Made by a program: the position numbers and the translations under genes. Of a stretch of 64,000 bases of DNA, positions 43,369 to 51,244 are shown piece by piece. The stretch comes from Gracilimonas sp031581265 (lineage in GTDB: Bacteria > Bacteroidota > Rhodothermia > Balneolales > Balneolaceae): assembly GCF_031581265.1 (NCBI RefSeq), contig NZ_JAVLBQ010000003.1, positions 62,001 to 126,000 of the forward strand, in the 5' to 3' direction. The stretch's first letter is position 1. Every line of letters begins with the position of its first letter. Under the pieces are notes generated by a model, which saw only the letters and a list, made by a program, of their open reading frames with translations, ran no database searches and was not told where the DNA came from.

Positions 43369-43974
43369 TTACTTATCGGCGTTTAGCTCAAGGTTTAAAT
43401 CAATGGTAACTTCATCACCAATAACGGCATCAGAAGCCCAGTCACCGGTCCCTACCGTATATTCTGTTCTATCTATTACTGTTGAAGCCGTTATACCTGC
43501 TACCATAGTTCCCTCTTCCATGGGGTTATCCATGATTCCTAAAAGTTCAAATGGCAAAGAAATTTCTTTGGAAACATCCTTTATTGTGAGTGTTCCGTTA
43601 GCGACATACTCGTTCTCTCCGGTTTGTTCTATGCTGTTGCTTTTGAATGAAATGTGAGGCCATTTCTCAGCATTGAAGAAGTCATCTGTTTTCAGGTGAC
43701 CATCTCTTCTTTCATTTTTAGTATCAACGCTGTTCACCATAATTTTAACATCGATCATACTCTCATCCAAGTTCTCCGGATCAAAGTTAATAGTAGACTC
43801 GTAATTATTGAATTGTCCATTTACGGGAGTGAAGAAGTGAGTAACCTCAAAATTGATGGCACTGTGTGCTTTATCAATAGTCCACTCATTTGCTACATAT
43901 TTTGTTAATGCTATGGAAGAAACAGCAAAAATTGTTACTGCTATTATTGTTGTTATTTTATTTAATGATTTCAT
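43369..43974 (-). CDS. YceI-family periplasmic lipocalin-like protein
   Basis: The 201-residue secreted protein has a signal peptide (MKSLNKITTIIAVTIFAVSS). YceI features: WTIDKAHSAINFEVTHFF, INFDPENLDESMIDVKI, RDGHLKTDDFFNAEKWPHI (all partial), and the end GDEVTIDLNLEL. The fold is a lipocalin-like barrel that binds isoprenoid or other lipid chains in known structures. The role here is not set. Monocistronic, with a terminator right after it. Confidence 0.93.
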   Translation of the reverse strand: MKSLNKITTIIAVTIFAVSSIALTKYVANEWTIDKAHSAINFEVTHFFTPVNGQFNNYESTINFDPENLDESMIDVKIMVNSVDTKNERRDGHLKTDDFFNAEKWPHISFKSNSIEQTGENEYVANGTLTIKDVSKEISLPFELLGIMDNPMEEGTMVAGITASTVIDRTEYTVGTGDWASDAVIGDEVTIDLNLELNADK

Positions 43975-44216
43975 TTTACTGATTTATTGTTCTTGATTAA
44001 TAGTTGATTTGAAAACAGAATGTTTTTTTAAATAATTTCATTCAATGTTAAACAAACTCTTTTGTTCATCAATATGATGATCCCAAATCAACCAATCTTA
44101 CCGAAATCATGTAACAACATGTAAAACAACTTTAAGAAACCGAACATTTTCCCTTTTCTTGTGTTCTGAACAACACGACATAAATATACCCAATCATTCA
44201 ATACACAGATTATATC

Positions 44217-44744
44217 ATGAAGAATTTTTTTAAGCTCTCACTTATTATTTTAGTGGGTACACTTTTCAGTACAGCTGCCATTGCTCAACAGCAGCAACAA
44301 CAAATGCCACCACAGCCGGAACCGTTAAGTCCTGAAGAAGTAACAGACGAACAACTGGAAATGGTTTCTAACGTAACTAAAGCCGGACAAGGCATTCAAG
44401 AGGAAGCCGATACAAAAATGAGAGAAGTCGTTGCAGATGTGGATATGGAATTTCAACGATTTCAGCAAATTATGATGGCTCAACAAAATCCTCAAATGGC
44501 CGGTCAACTTGATCTTTCTGAAGAAGAACAACAAACCCTTCAGCAAATTCAGCCTCAATTGATGCAAATAAGTCAAGAAACTCAGCAAAAGTATATTGCT
44601 AAAATTCAGGAAGAAGGACTAACAATTCAAAAATTTCAGCAAATCACCCAAGCTATACAGGCACACCCTGAAGTAGCAGAGCGTTTTGAGGAAATTAATG
44701 CCGAAGAAGATGAAGGAGACGGCGACGATGGAGATGACGGATAA
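44217..44744 (+). CDS. DUF4168-like secreted helical protein
   Basis: A 175-residue exported protein: signal peptide to about residue 23, then a Gln/Pro-rich start (QQQQQQMPPQPEPLSPEEV), a helical core with a DUF4168-like sequence (LQQIQPQLMQISQETQQKYI and GLTIQKFQQITQAI), and a strongly acidic glycine-rich end (EDEGDGDDGDDG). The Gln repeat and the acidic tail suggest a soluble periplasmic or surface protein that may bind metal. No enzyme motif. A terminator follows. Confidence 0.72.
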   Translation: MKNFFKLSLIILVGTLFSTAAIAQQQQQQMPPQPEPLSPEEVTDEQLEMVSNVTKAGQGIQEEADTKMREVVADVDMEFQRFQQIMMAQQNPQMAGQLDLSEEEQQTLQQIQPQLMQISQETQQKYIAKIQEEGLTIQKFQQITQAIQAHPEVAERFEEINAEEDEGDGDDGDDG

Positions 44745-44775
44745 GTCTTAACCTCTTTCATAATTCTTTTTATTT

Positions 44776-44804
44776 AAGCCCGGTGAAGTTCATCGGGGTT
44801 TTTT
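44776..44804 (+). terminator. Intrinsic terminator
   Basis: AAGCCCGGTGA and TCATCGGGGTT pair with one G-T and run into six Ts, 31 bases beyond the stop of the DUF4168-like gene. Confidence 0.85.
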
Positions 44805-44812
44805 ATTCCGTG

Positions 44813-45412
44813 TTATTTGCTTACCCAGTCACTGCAATTTAGTGTAAATCGCCAAGGTAGTTTGGCATCCTCACCGGCGTAATCAACCCCTATTCTTGTA
44901 CTTGTTTTAATCTGATGGTCTTCAATCTTATGTTCTCCATTTTCAACCCAGATTAAATCACCACATAAATCCGTTTTATCAAGTTTTGTGGAAATACCCA
45001 TTGCCTGAGATAATTTTCCTGGTCCGTTGGTTACAACCGGTTTCAGCCGTTCCCTCCCTCTCCTCTCTAACATTTTTTCAATTCCCTTAACAGGCCGAAC
45101 AGCTCTTACCAATATTGCATCGGCCATTCCTTTTTTATTTGTCACAATATTAAACAGATGATGAATTCCATAACACAAGTACACATAGGCAAAACCCGGT
45201 GGACCATAAATAGTTTCTGTCCTCGGCGTTCTTACATCCGGGTAGGCATGACAAGCCTGATCTGTCCTGCCATTGTATGCTTCCGTTTCAACGATGATTC
45301 CGGAGGTGAGTGTATCCCCAACATGCGTATATAGTACTTTACCAATCAAATCTCTGCTTATTTGAACGACATCCTCTCGTTCATAAAATGTTCGGGGGAG
45401 CTTGGTTGGCAT
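44813..45412 (-). CDS. DNA-3-methyladenine glycosylase (MPG/AAG family)
   Basis: A 199-residue base-excision glycosylase that removes 3-methyladenine and other alkylated purines. AAG-family sequence: ARDLIGK-like start (SRDLIGKVLYTH), the catalytic Glu in IIVETEAYNG, the minor-groove Tyr in TIYGPPGFAYVYLCYGIHHLFN (abridged), ILVRAVRP, and NGPGKLSQAMGI. Length and order agree. It overlaps the last base of the yihY-like gene, so the two are read together. Confidence 0.95.
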   Translation of the reverse strand: MPTKLPRTFYEREDVVQISRDLIGKVLYTHVGDTLTSGIIVETEAYNGRTDQACHAYPDVRTPRTETIYGPPGFAYVYLCYGIHHLFNIVTNKKGMADAILVRAVRPVKGIEKMLERRGRERLKPVVTNGPGKLSQAMGISTKLDKTDLCGDLIWVENGEHKIEDHQIKTSTRIGVDYAGEDAKLPWRFTLNCSDWVSK

Positions 45413-46320
45413 CAGGAAATCGCAGTGTATGGGTTTTCTTGGACCGCAGGTTTATTGATCATGTAAATATCTTTGTAGGCTCGGGCTACAATTCCGCTAA
45501 TCACAAAAAGAAGAGCCGTATAAAAAGTCCATACCGCCAAAATAATAAGTACGGTATAACCTTGATAAAAATATCGGTACGTTGAAAAAGCATATTCCAG
45601 GTACATACTCACGCCATATTTAGCTACCTCAAAAAGCATGGTATAGACGGTTGCTGAAATTAATGCCACTTTAGGAGAAATTTTGCGCTCACTTACAAAA
45701 CGATAAGCCACGTAAACCACAAAAAAGGCTAATATAATGGGCAATAAAAAGTTCAAGAAATCATAGATCCAGGGTAACTCAATCACCATATTTGTTAATG
45801 GTATATTAATCTCACTAAGATTAAATAATGAGATCGTTGATACTGCAAGGCTAAAAAATAAAAACACAATTCCTATCAAGCTAAAACCAAAGAAATTATA
45901 GATCACATCCATGATGGGGTGTTTTCGCTCTTTGATATCGAATACATCAAAAAGTACGTGCTTGAGGCTGTGGAGTAATCCCTGTGTAAAAAAGAGCAGT
46001 ACAACGATACCCACAATTCCAAAAATTCGCCGTGCTCCAATAAGCGGCTCCAGCAAGGTTTCTATGGTTATAGCACCACGAAATACATCGTCACTTTGGG
46101 TCTCATAAGTAAAGCTTGGGAAAAACTCTCGTCCATATCGCACAATTTCATTGAAAGCTTCCTCAGCAGAAAGCAAATATCCAATTATGGAAATGAGGAT
46201 TAAGACAAAAGGAACTGCACAAATAAAAAGATTAAACGTAATAGCTGAAGCATTGAAGAAGATGTCCTTCTTACTTGCCAGCTTAAGCACTCGTTTCCAG
46301 AATTCTTTTTGTTTATCCAA
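45412..46320 (-). CDS. YihY/BrkB-family inner membrane protein
   Basis: A 302-residue protein with six membrane helices. The family core, with FNASAITFNLFICAVPFVLILISIIGYLL (abridged) and the segment SPKVALISATVYTMLFEVAKYG (abridged), is clear. AVWTFYTALLFVISGIVARAY closes the last helix. The function is unknown, although the name once suggested RNase BN. The 3' end shares one base with the glycosylase gene. Upstream 285 bases (46321-46605), divergent to mutS, show no gene. Confidence 0.92.
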   Translation of the reverse strand: MDKQKEFWKRVLKLASKKDIFFNASAITFNLFICAVPFVLILISIIGYLLSAEEAFNEIVRYGREFFPSFTYETQSDDVFRGAITIETLLEPLIGARRIFGIVGIVVLLFFTQGLLHSLKHVLFDVFDIKERKHPIMDVIYNFFGFSLIGIVFLFFSLAVSTISLFNLSEINIPLTNMVIELPWIYDFLNFLLPIILAFFVVYVAYRFVSERKISPKVALISATVYTMLFEVAKYGVSMYLEYAFSTYRYFYQGYTVLIILAVWTFYTALLFVISGIVARAYKDIYMINKPAVQENPYTAIS

Positions 46321-46605
46321 AACCTGCTTTTGATTAATGATACGTCAAAATTCGCAGGATGTACGGTTAAATACAAGCAGTGATTTTGGGAAGTGGTGAA
46401 ATAAGGTCCATAAGGGAGTCTGATTTAGTTATTAGTGAATTTGTTAATGCTTTCTTGAAATAACAATAGAATTAAAACAACCAATTACCGGTTTAACCAT
46501 CTCCGAATAACCAACAAATCCCCTTTAGTTTTTCAGTTATTTCATTACTAAGTTCCACATTCAAAAATCAGCAATCTAACAGCTTAAAACACCTATTTAC
46601 AGCGC

Positions 46606-49275
46606 ATGGCTGCTAAAAAAAAGCAAACTCCGCTGATGCGGCAGTACTTCCAAATTAAAGATGAACACCCGGGCACCATTCTGCTATTCCGGGTCGGAGA
46701 TTTTTACGAAACCTTTGCCGACGATGCCCAACTCATCAGCAAGGAATTGGGAATTACGCTTACCAAACGAAATAACGCCGGCGATCAAACTCCACTGGCC
46801 GGATTTCCCTACCACGCGCTGGATAATTACCTGCCCAAACTGGTTAAAAAAGGCCATAAAGTAGCGGTTTGTGAGCAAACCGAAGATCCCGACGAAGCCA
46901 AAAAAGCCGGACGTAAAATTGTGACTCGAGAAGTAACGGAGATTACCACTCCCGGAGTCACGATGTCTGAAAAGCTGCTGGATCATAAACGAAATAATTA
47001 CATTGCCTCTCTTCACTGGGATGGATCAACTATTGGTGTAGCATTTTCAGATATTTCCACCGGAGAATTTGCCCTAAGTCACATAAAAGAAGATAACCTG
47101 GATAATTTTTTGGCAGCAATCCAGCCCTCGGAAATCCTTGTTCAGCAAAAAAAGAAAAACAAGCTGGATGAATCTCTCAGCCATCATAATATTACTTACA
47201 TCGAAGATTGGGTGTATGATGGCGATTATGGCTACAATCTGCTCACTGATCATTTTGAAACCCACTCTTTGAAGGGATTCGGTGTCGAAAACATGGAGAT
47301 TGCGCATGTAGCTGCCGGTTCGCTAATGCATTATATGCAAGAAACCCAAAAAGCATATTTACGTCACCTGCGCCGATTGTATGCCTATGAAAGCAATGAA
47401 TTTATGAGCCTGGATGCGTCCACTAAACGCAATCTGGAGCTGACGGCCAGCATTCAGGAAGGTGGGACTGAGGGAACCCTGATCTCTATTTTGGATGATA
47501 CTTGCACCGCGATGGGTGGTCGTCTTCTGCGCCGGTGGATCATGCGTCCCCTCAAGCGACTTAAACCAATCCAACAACGATTGGACTCCGTCGAAAGGAT
47601 CTATGATAACAACGAAATCCGAAAAACACTCCGGGATGAACTGGAGCAGATTGGCGATATGGAACGGCTTATCTCCCGCATCTGTATGGGACGAACCAAT
47701 GCCCGGGATGTGGTTCAACTAAAATTATCTCTTGCCCAAATTCCCCGCTTAAAAAGCCAGATTTCTTCTATTGATGATCCGCTGCTACAAGATATTTTAG
47801 GCAGATTAAAATTATTAATCGAAGTACAAGAACGTATCGGTTCAGCCCTTAAAGAAGATCCACCTGCCAGTGTTAGAGATGGTGGCATGATTGCTGAAGA
47901 GTTTAATGAAGAGCTCGATGAACTTCGGGATGTAGCTAAAAATGGGAAGAAATACATTGCCCAAATCAAAGATGAGCTTGCCAAAGAACATAACATTCCT
48001 TCCCTCAAGATTGGTTACAACAAGGTATTTGGCTACTACATTGAAGTAACCAACACGCACAAGGATAAAGTCCCCGAGAGCTTTATTCGCAAACAAACGC
48101 TGGTGAATTCCGAGCGATACATCACTCCGGAATTAAAGGATGTTGAGGAGAAAGTTTTATCGGCTGAAGAACGGAGTAAAACACTCGAGTATGAGCTGTT
48201 TGAAGAACTTAGGCTTTGGGTGGCTGAGTTTGCCGATGACATCCAGCAGATTTCCCAGGCCATTGCCGATCTCGATTGCTTACAGGGATTTGCGGAAGTC
48301 GCATTCCGAAATAATTACGCCAAGCCGGAAGTGGGCGATCACCAAGAAATTGACATCAAGAAAGGTCGGCATCCGGTGGTGGAAAAGTCCTTGCCGATGG
48401 GCGAACCGTTCATTCCAAACGACATCAAACTGGACAATGAAAACGATCAAATCCTGATCATCACCGGGCCGAATATGGCGGGTAAGAGTATTATTTTACG
48501 TCAAACAGGATTGATTGTGTTACTGGCACAAGTTGGAAGTTTTGTTCCTGCAAAAGCAGCTAACATTGGTTTGGTTGATAAGATTTTTACCCGCGTAGGA
48601 GCTTCCGATAACCTGGCTGCCGGAGAAAGTACTTTTTTGGTGGAAATGAACGAAGCCGCCAATATTCTCAACAATGCCACTCCGCGCTCACTGATTTTAT
48701 TGGATGAGGTTGGCCGGGGAACTTCTACTTTTGACGGATTGAGTATTGCCTGGTCTCTGGCAGAATATTTACACAATCACGCTCCTGTTGCAGCCAAAAC
48801 GTTATTTGCAACGCACTATCATGAGTTGAACGAGCTGGAACAAATGTACGAGCGCACCAAAAATTATAATGTGCAGGTAAAAGAGCATGATGGAAAAGTG
48901 GTTTTTCTGAGGAAATTAGTCCCCGGTGGAGCCGATCACAGCTACGGAATTCAAGTCGCCGACATGGCCGGATTGCCACAGGTAGTAATTGAACGAGCTA
49001 AAGAGATCTTAAAAAATCTTGAAAGCCACAGCCTAGATATCACAAATAAAAATGGAACAATTGAGAAGGAAGCATCATCCAAAAAAGAAGCTTCCAAGAA
49101 TCTTGCAGACAAAGTTGAAAAACAACCCGATACTTCACAAATATCGATGTTTCAAACCCATGTAGATCCACGAATTGAAACTGTTCTTAACAAGCTCGAA
49201 GCTACCGATCCGAATAGGATGACGCCTATTGAGGCACTGATGATGATCACCGAATTGAAGAAGTTGGTGGATTGA
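46606..49275 (+). CDS. mutS: DNA mismatch repair protein MutS
   Basis: An 889-residue mismatch-recognition ATPase. The mismatch-binding domain contains FRVGDFYETF with the intercalating Phe and the following Glu. The connector, core and clamp domains follow. The ATPase has Walker A GPNMAGKS (about residue 621), LAAGESTFLVEM, Walker B LLDEVGRGTSTFDG, and the signature ATHYHEL. Near the C-terminus DTSQISMFQ is a plausible beta-clamp motif, and RMTPIEALMMITELKKL is the tetramer helix. Complete, and separate from mutL. A short-palindrome element follows its stop. Confidence 0.98.
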   Translation: MAAKKKQTPLMRQYFQIKDEHPGTILLFRVGDFYETFADDAQLISKELGITLTKRNNAGDQTPLAGFPYHALDNYLPKLVKKGHKVAVCEQTEDPDEAKKAGRKIVTREVTEITTPGVTMSEKLLDHKRNNYIASLHWDGSTIGVAFSDISTGEFALSHIKEDNLDNFLAAIQPSEILVQQKKKNKLDESLSHHNITYIEDWVYDGDYGYNLLTDHFETHSLKGFGVENMEIAHVAAGSLMHYMQETQKAYLRHLRRLYAYESNEFMSLDASTKRNLELTASIQEGGTEGTLISILDDTCTAMGGRLLRRWIMRPLKRLKPIQQRLDSVERIYDNNEIRKTLRDELEQIGDMERLISRICMGRTNARDVVQLKLSLAQIPRLKSQISSIDDPLLQDILGRLKLLIEVQERIGSALKEDPPASVRDGGMIAEEFNEELDELRDVAKNGKKYIAQIKDELAKEHNIPSLKIGYNKVFGYYIEVTNTHKDKVPESFIRKQTLVNSERYITPELKDVEEKVLSAEERSKTLEYELFEELRLWVAEFADDIQQISQAIADLDCLQGFAEVAFRNNYAKPEVGDHQEIDIKKGRHPVVEKSLPMGEPFIPNDIKLDNENDQILIITGPNMAGKSIILRQTGLIVLLAQVGSFVPAKAANIGLVDKIFTRVGASDNLAAGESTFLVEMNEAANILNNATPRSLILLDEVGRGTSTFDGLSIAWSLAEYLHNHAPVAAKTLFATHYHELNELEQMYERTKNYNVQVKEHDGKVVFLRKLVPGGADHSYGIQVADMAGLPQVVIERAKEILKNLESHSLDITNKNGTIEKEASSKKEASKNLADKVEKQPDTSQISMFQTHVDPRIETVLNKLEATDPNRMTPIEALMMITELKKLVD

Positions 49276-49303
49276 AGGAAATTGTTTTACAAAGCCAATA
49301 AGA

Positions 49304-49476
49304 AAGTCCTCCCTTGAGGGAGGTGCCGGAGTGAGTGAATACGAACTCGGGCGGAGGGTGTTGTCACCAACGACATTTATATCTTAATTAATCAATGTGC
49401 GCATTATCAGCAACCCCCCACGAAATTCAAAAAAGGAACAACTTTTTTGAATTGATCTCCCCTCAAGGGGAGACTT
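49304..49476. repeat. 173-bp element with 20-bp inverted ends
   Basis: The left end (49304-49323) is AAGTCCTCCCTTGAGGGAGG and the right end (49457-49476) is CTCCCCTCAAGGGGAGACTT. The reverse complement of the right end matches the left at about 16 of 20 positions, and each end is itself a small palindrome around TTGA/TCAA. Between them are a G-rich part (CGGGCGGAGGGTG) and an inverted C-rich part. It looks like a MITE or a pair of REP-type palindromes. It has no coding capacity and no clear target duplication. Confidence 0.6.
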
Positions 49477-49500
49477 ATTTTCAACCCAATTATTACATTT

Positions 49501-50391
49501 ATGCCTGAAACCAAAGCTCACAAATCCGGATACGTAGCCATTATTGGAAAGCCGAATGCTGGTAAATCTACCTTGATGAATTATATTTTGGGGGCAAAGA
49601 TCTCTATCACAACGCACAAGGCACAGACTACGCGACATCAAATTGTGGGTATTTTTTCGGATGAGGATACGCAGATTGTTTTCTTGGATACACCCGGAGT
49701 CATCTCCCCAAAATATGAACTCCAAAAAGCCATGATGAAAACCGTGGAGCGTGCACGGGCTGATGCGGATGTCATTCTTTTCATTCACGACCCGATGGAT
49801 AAGCACCCAACCGATGATGTGATCAAGCTCATTAAGTCCATTAACAAACCGGTATTTTTGGTGGTGAATAAAATGGATGTAGCTAATGAAGAGAAAGCCC
49901 GAAAATCGGCTGAAGAAATTGAAGATAAACTCAAGATCCGTTCTACACATTATGTTTCTGCAACGGCCGGAACCGGAGTGAAAGAATTGATGGATGATAT
50001 TCGAGGCTGCCTGCTTCCCGGACCTCCCTTCTACCCAAAAGAAGATTTAAGTGAGCACCCGGTTCGGTTTTTTGTTTCTGAGTTGATTCGTGAACAAATT
50101 TTCCTTCAATTTCACCAAGAGATTCCCTATTCCTGCACTGTAGAAATTGCCTCATATGATGCCGATGTGGACATTGACCGCATTCATGCCGATATCATCG
50201 TCAACCAAAAATCCCAAAAAGGAATGTTGATTGGCAAGGGAGGTTCAGCCATTAAGGAGCTTGGCATAGAATCCCGCAAAACGATTGAGGAATTTATTGG
50301 CAAGCAGGTATATCTGGAGCTGCACGTAAAAATCCGTGAGAAATGGAGAGAGAAAGAAAATTGGGTTCGGAATTTAGGGTATGGGAAGTAG
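49501..50391 (+). CDS. era: GTPase Era
   Basis: A 296-residue GTPase that helps mature 16S rRNA and the small ribosomal subunit. G1 GKPNAGKST (about 16-24), the effector loop AKISITTHKAQTTRH, G3 DTPGV, G4 NKMDV, and the C-terminal KH domain with KGMLIGKGGSAIKELG are all visible. Length is typical. It has its own start at ATG 49501, next to the repeat element and convergent with nothing. Confidence 0.98.
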   Translation: MPETKAHKSGYVAIIGKPNAGKSTLMNYILGAKISITTHKAQTTRHQIVGIFSDEDTQIVFLDTPGVISPKYELQKAMMKTVERARADADVILFIHDPMDKHPTDDVIKLIKSINKPVFLVVNKMDVANEEKARKSAEEIEDKLKIRSTHYVSATAGTGVKELMDDIRGCLLPGPPFYPKEDLSEHPVRFFVSELIREQIFLQFHQEIPYSCTVEIASYDADVDIDRIHADIIVNQKSQKGMLIGKGGSAIKELGIESRKTIEEFIGKQVYLELHVKIREKWREKENWVRNLGYGK

Positions 50392-50423
50392 TGGAATGGA
50401 TACCCGAAGACTTGGGGGAATGG

Positions 50424-50578
50424 AACGCGGATGACGCAGATTGGGTGGATTTTCGCTGAACGGTTTTTAAGGTAACCTTCAAAATCTGGTATTCTCACCA
50501 TTTTTTTCAAAATTAATTTTAAGTAAGAACAACCGTTTAGAATCCGTGCCCACCCGCAACATCTGCGTCATCCGTGTT
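50424..50578. repeat. Long imperfect inverted repeat (ATCTGCGTCATCCG type)
   Basis: AACGCGGATGACGCAGAT (50424-50441) is nearly the reverse complement of ATCTGCGTCATCCGTGTT (50561-50578). Further weaker pairing (GGGTGG/CCACCC, AACGGTT/AACCGTT) lies inside. It looks like an interspersed repetitive element. It ends just before the promoter at 50594. Confidence 0.6.
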
Positions 50579-50593
50579 CAATCAAAAAAATAA

Positions 50594-50625
50594 TTTGCAC
50601 CAACCAAATTCTCCCCGTAGTTTTG
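50594..50625 (+). promoter_or_regulatory. Bacteroidota-type sigma-70 promoter of the met leader
   Basis: TTTG (50594-50597) and TAGTTTTG (50618-50625), separated by 20 bases, match the Bacteroidota consensus (-33 TTTG, -7 TAnnTTTG). The transcription start would fall at or within a few bases of the leader-peptide ATG at 50631, so the leader may be translated without a 5' untranslated region. Confidence 0.65.
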
Positions 50626-50630
50626 TAGTC

Positions 50631-50708
50631 ATGAAATTATTCCGACAAAATATCACCAACCCTTGTGCAATGATGTGTTGCATGCAAATGTGTTGCGCGC
50701 AGACATAA
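50631..50708 (+). CDS. Cys/Met-rich leader peptide of the methionine operon
   Basis: A 25-codon frame: MKLFRQNITNPC, then AMMCCMQMCCAQT and TAA. Five Cys (12, 16, 17, 21, 22) and five Met (1, 14, 15, 18, 20) are mostly in one block of nine codons. The TAA shares bases with AAGGGCT (50707-50713), which is complementary to AGCCCTT (50744-50750) in the 5' arm of the terminator below it. A ribosome stalled at the Cys/Met codons would leave AAGGGCT free to form an antiterminator; a ribosome reaching the stop would cover it and allow termination. This is the logic of leader-peptide attenuation. A metal-binding peptide is a less likely alternative. Confidence 0.65.
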   Translation: MKLFRQNITNPCAMMCCMQMCCAQT

Positions 50709-50742
50709 GGGCTATGGTATAGAGACAAAAAGATATTCGATA

Positions 50743-50777
50743 AAGCCCTTTTGAATGCAATTCAGAAGGGCTTTTTT
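50743..50777 (+). terminator. Attenuator terminator after the Cys/Met leader peptide
   Basis: AAGCCCTTTTGAAT (50743-50756) and ATTCAGAAGGGCTT (50760-50773) pair with one G-T over 14 bp around a tight loop, followed by six Ts (50772-50777). The 5' arm competes with the pairing 50707-50713/50744-50750. Confidence 0.88.
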
Positions 50778-50960
50778 GTTGGATGATAGTTTCATTCGTT
50801 CTTAATAAAGTCTTTGAAAAATCTGAGGTTTTGGTCAAGATCAAAGCTTGAGTGAATTTAAAACCGGAGCTTATTGGTTATAAGTGAGGATTTTAAATTC
50901 ACGAAAATGCAGAGATTGAGCAAAACCGCGATTTAGCTAAGACTTTTAAATACTGTTGCA

Positions 50961-51096
50961 TTCTCATTACGAAAGGTGGAGGGATCAGGTCCTTTGAAGC
51001 CTTGGCAACCGTTCCCCGCACATAAAAATTTATGTGCGGGGAAAAAGGTGCTACATCCTGCTTGGTGAATCATTCATTCATCAGGAAAGATGAGTT
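50961..51096 (+). ncRNA. SAM-I (S-box) riboswitch
   Basis: The conserved core is easily seen: AAAGGTGGAGGGATC, then TTTGAAGCCTTGGCAACC, a long P3 hairpin (CCCCGCACATAAA with its complement), and AAAGGTGCTACATCC. P1 closes with CTCAT (50963-50967) and ATGAG (51090-51094). It binds S-adenosylmethionine and switches off downstream methionine genes. It lies about 185 bases after the attenuator terminator and has its own terminator at 51122. Confidence 0.92.
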
Positions 51097-51121
51097 CGAT
51101 AAGACCCGGTTTTTGTAAGGA

Positions 51122-51159
51122 AAGCCTCTTTCGGATTCATCTCTGAAAGAGGCTTTTTT
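51122..51159 (+). terminator. Riboswitch expression-platform terminator
   Basis: AAGCCTCTTTC (51122-51132) and GAAAGAGGCTT (51145-51155) form an 11-bp stem followed by TTTTG. It is the output of the SAM riboswitch and lies 85 bases before metY. Confidence 0.9.
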
Positions 51160-51244
51160 GTTTTCTGCAATGAAGTCTCACAGAGGAGAATCATCAGTCA
51201 AGATTCAAACAAAACAAAAAACACTTACAAAACACTACATAATC

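Noticed and set aside
51158..51244. Upstream extension of metY to 51158
   Set aside because: It begins inside the riboswitch terminator; the ATG at 51245 fits the family start.
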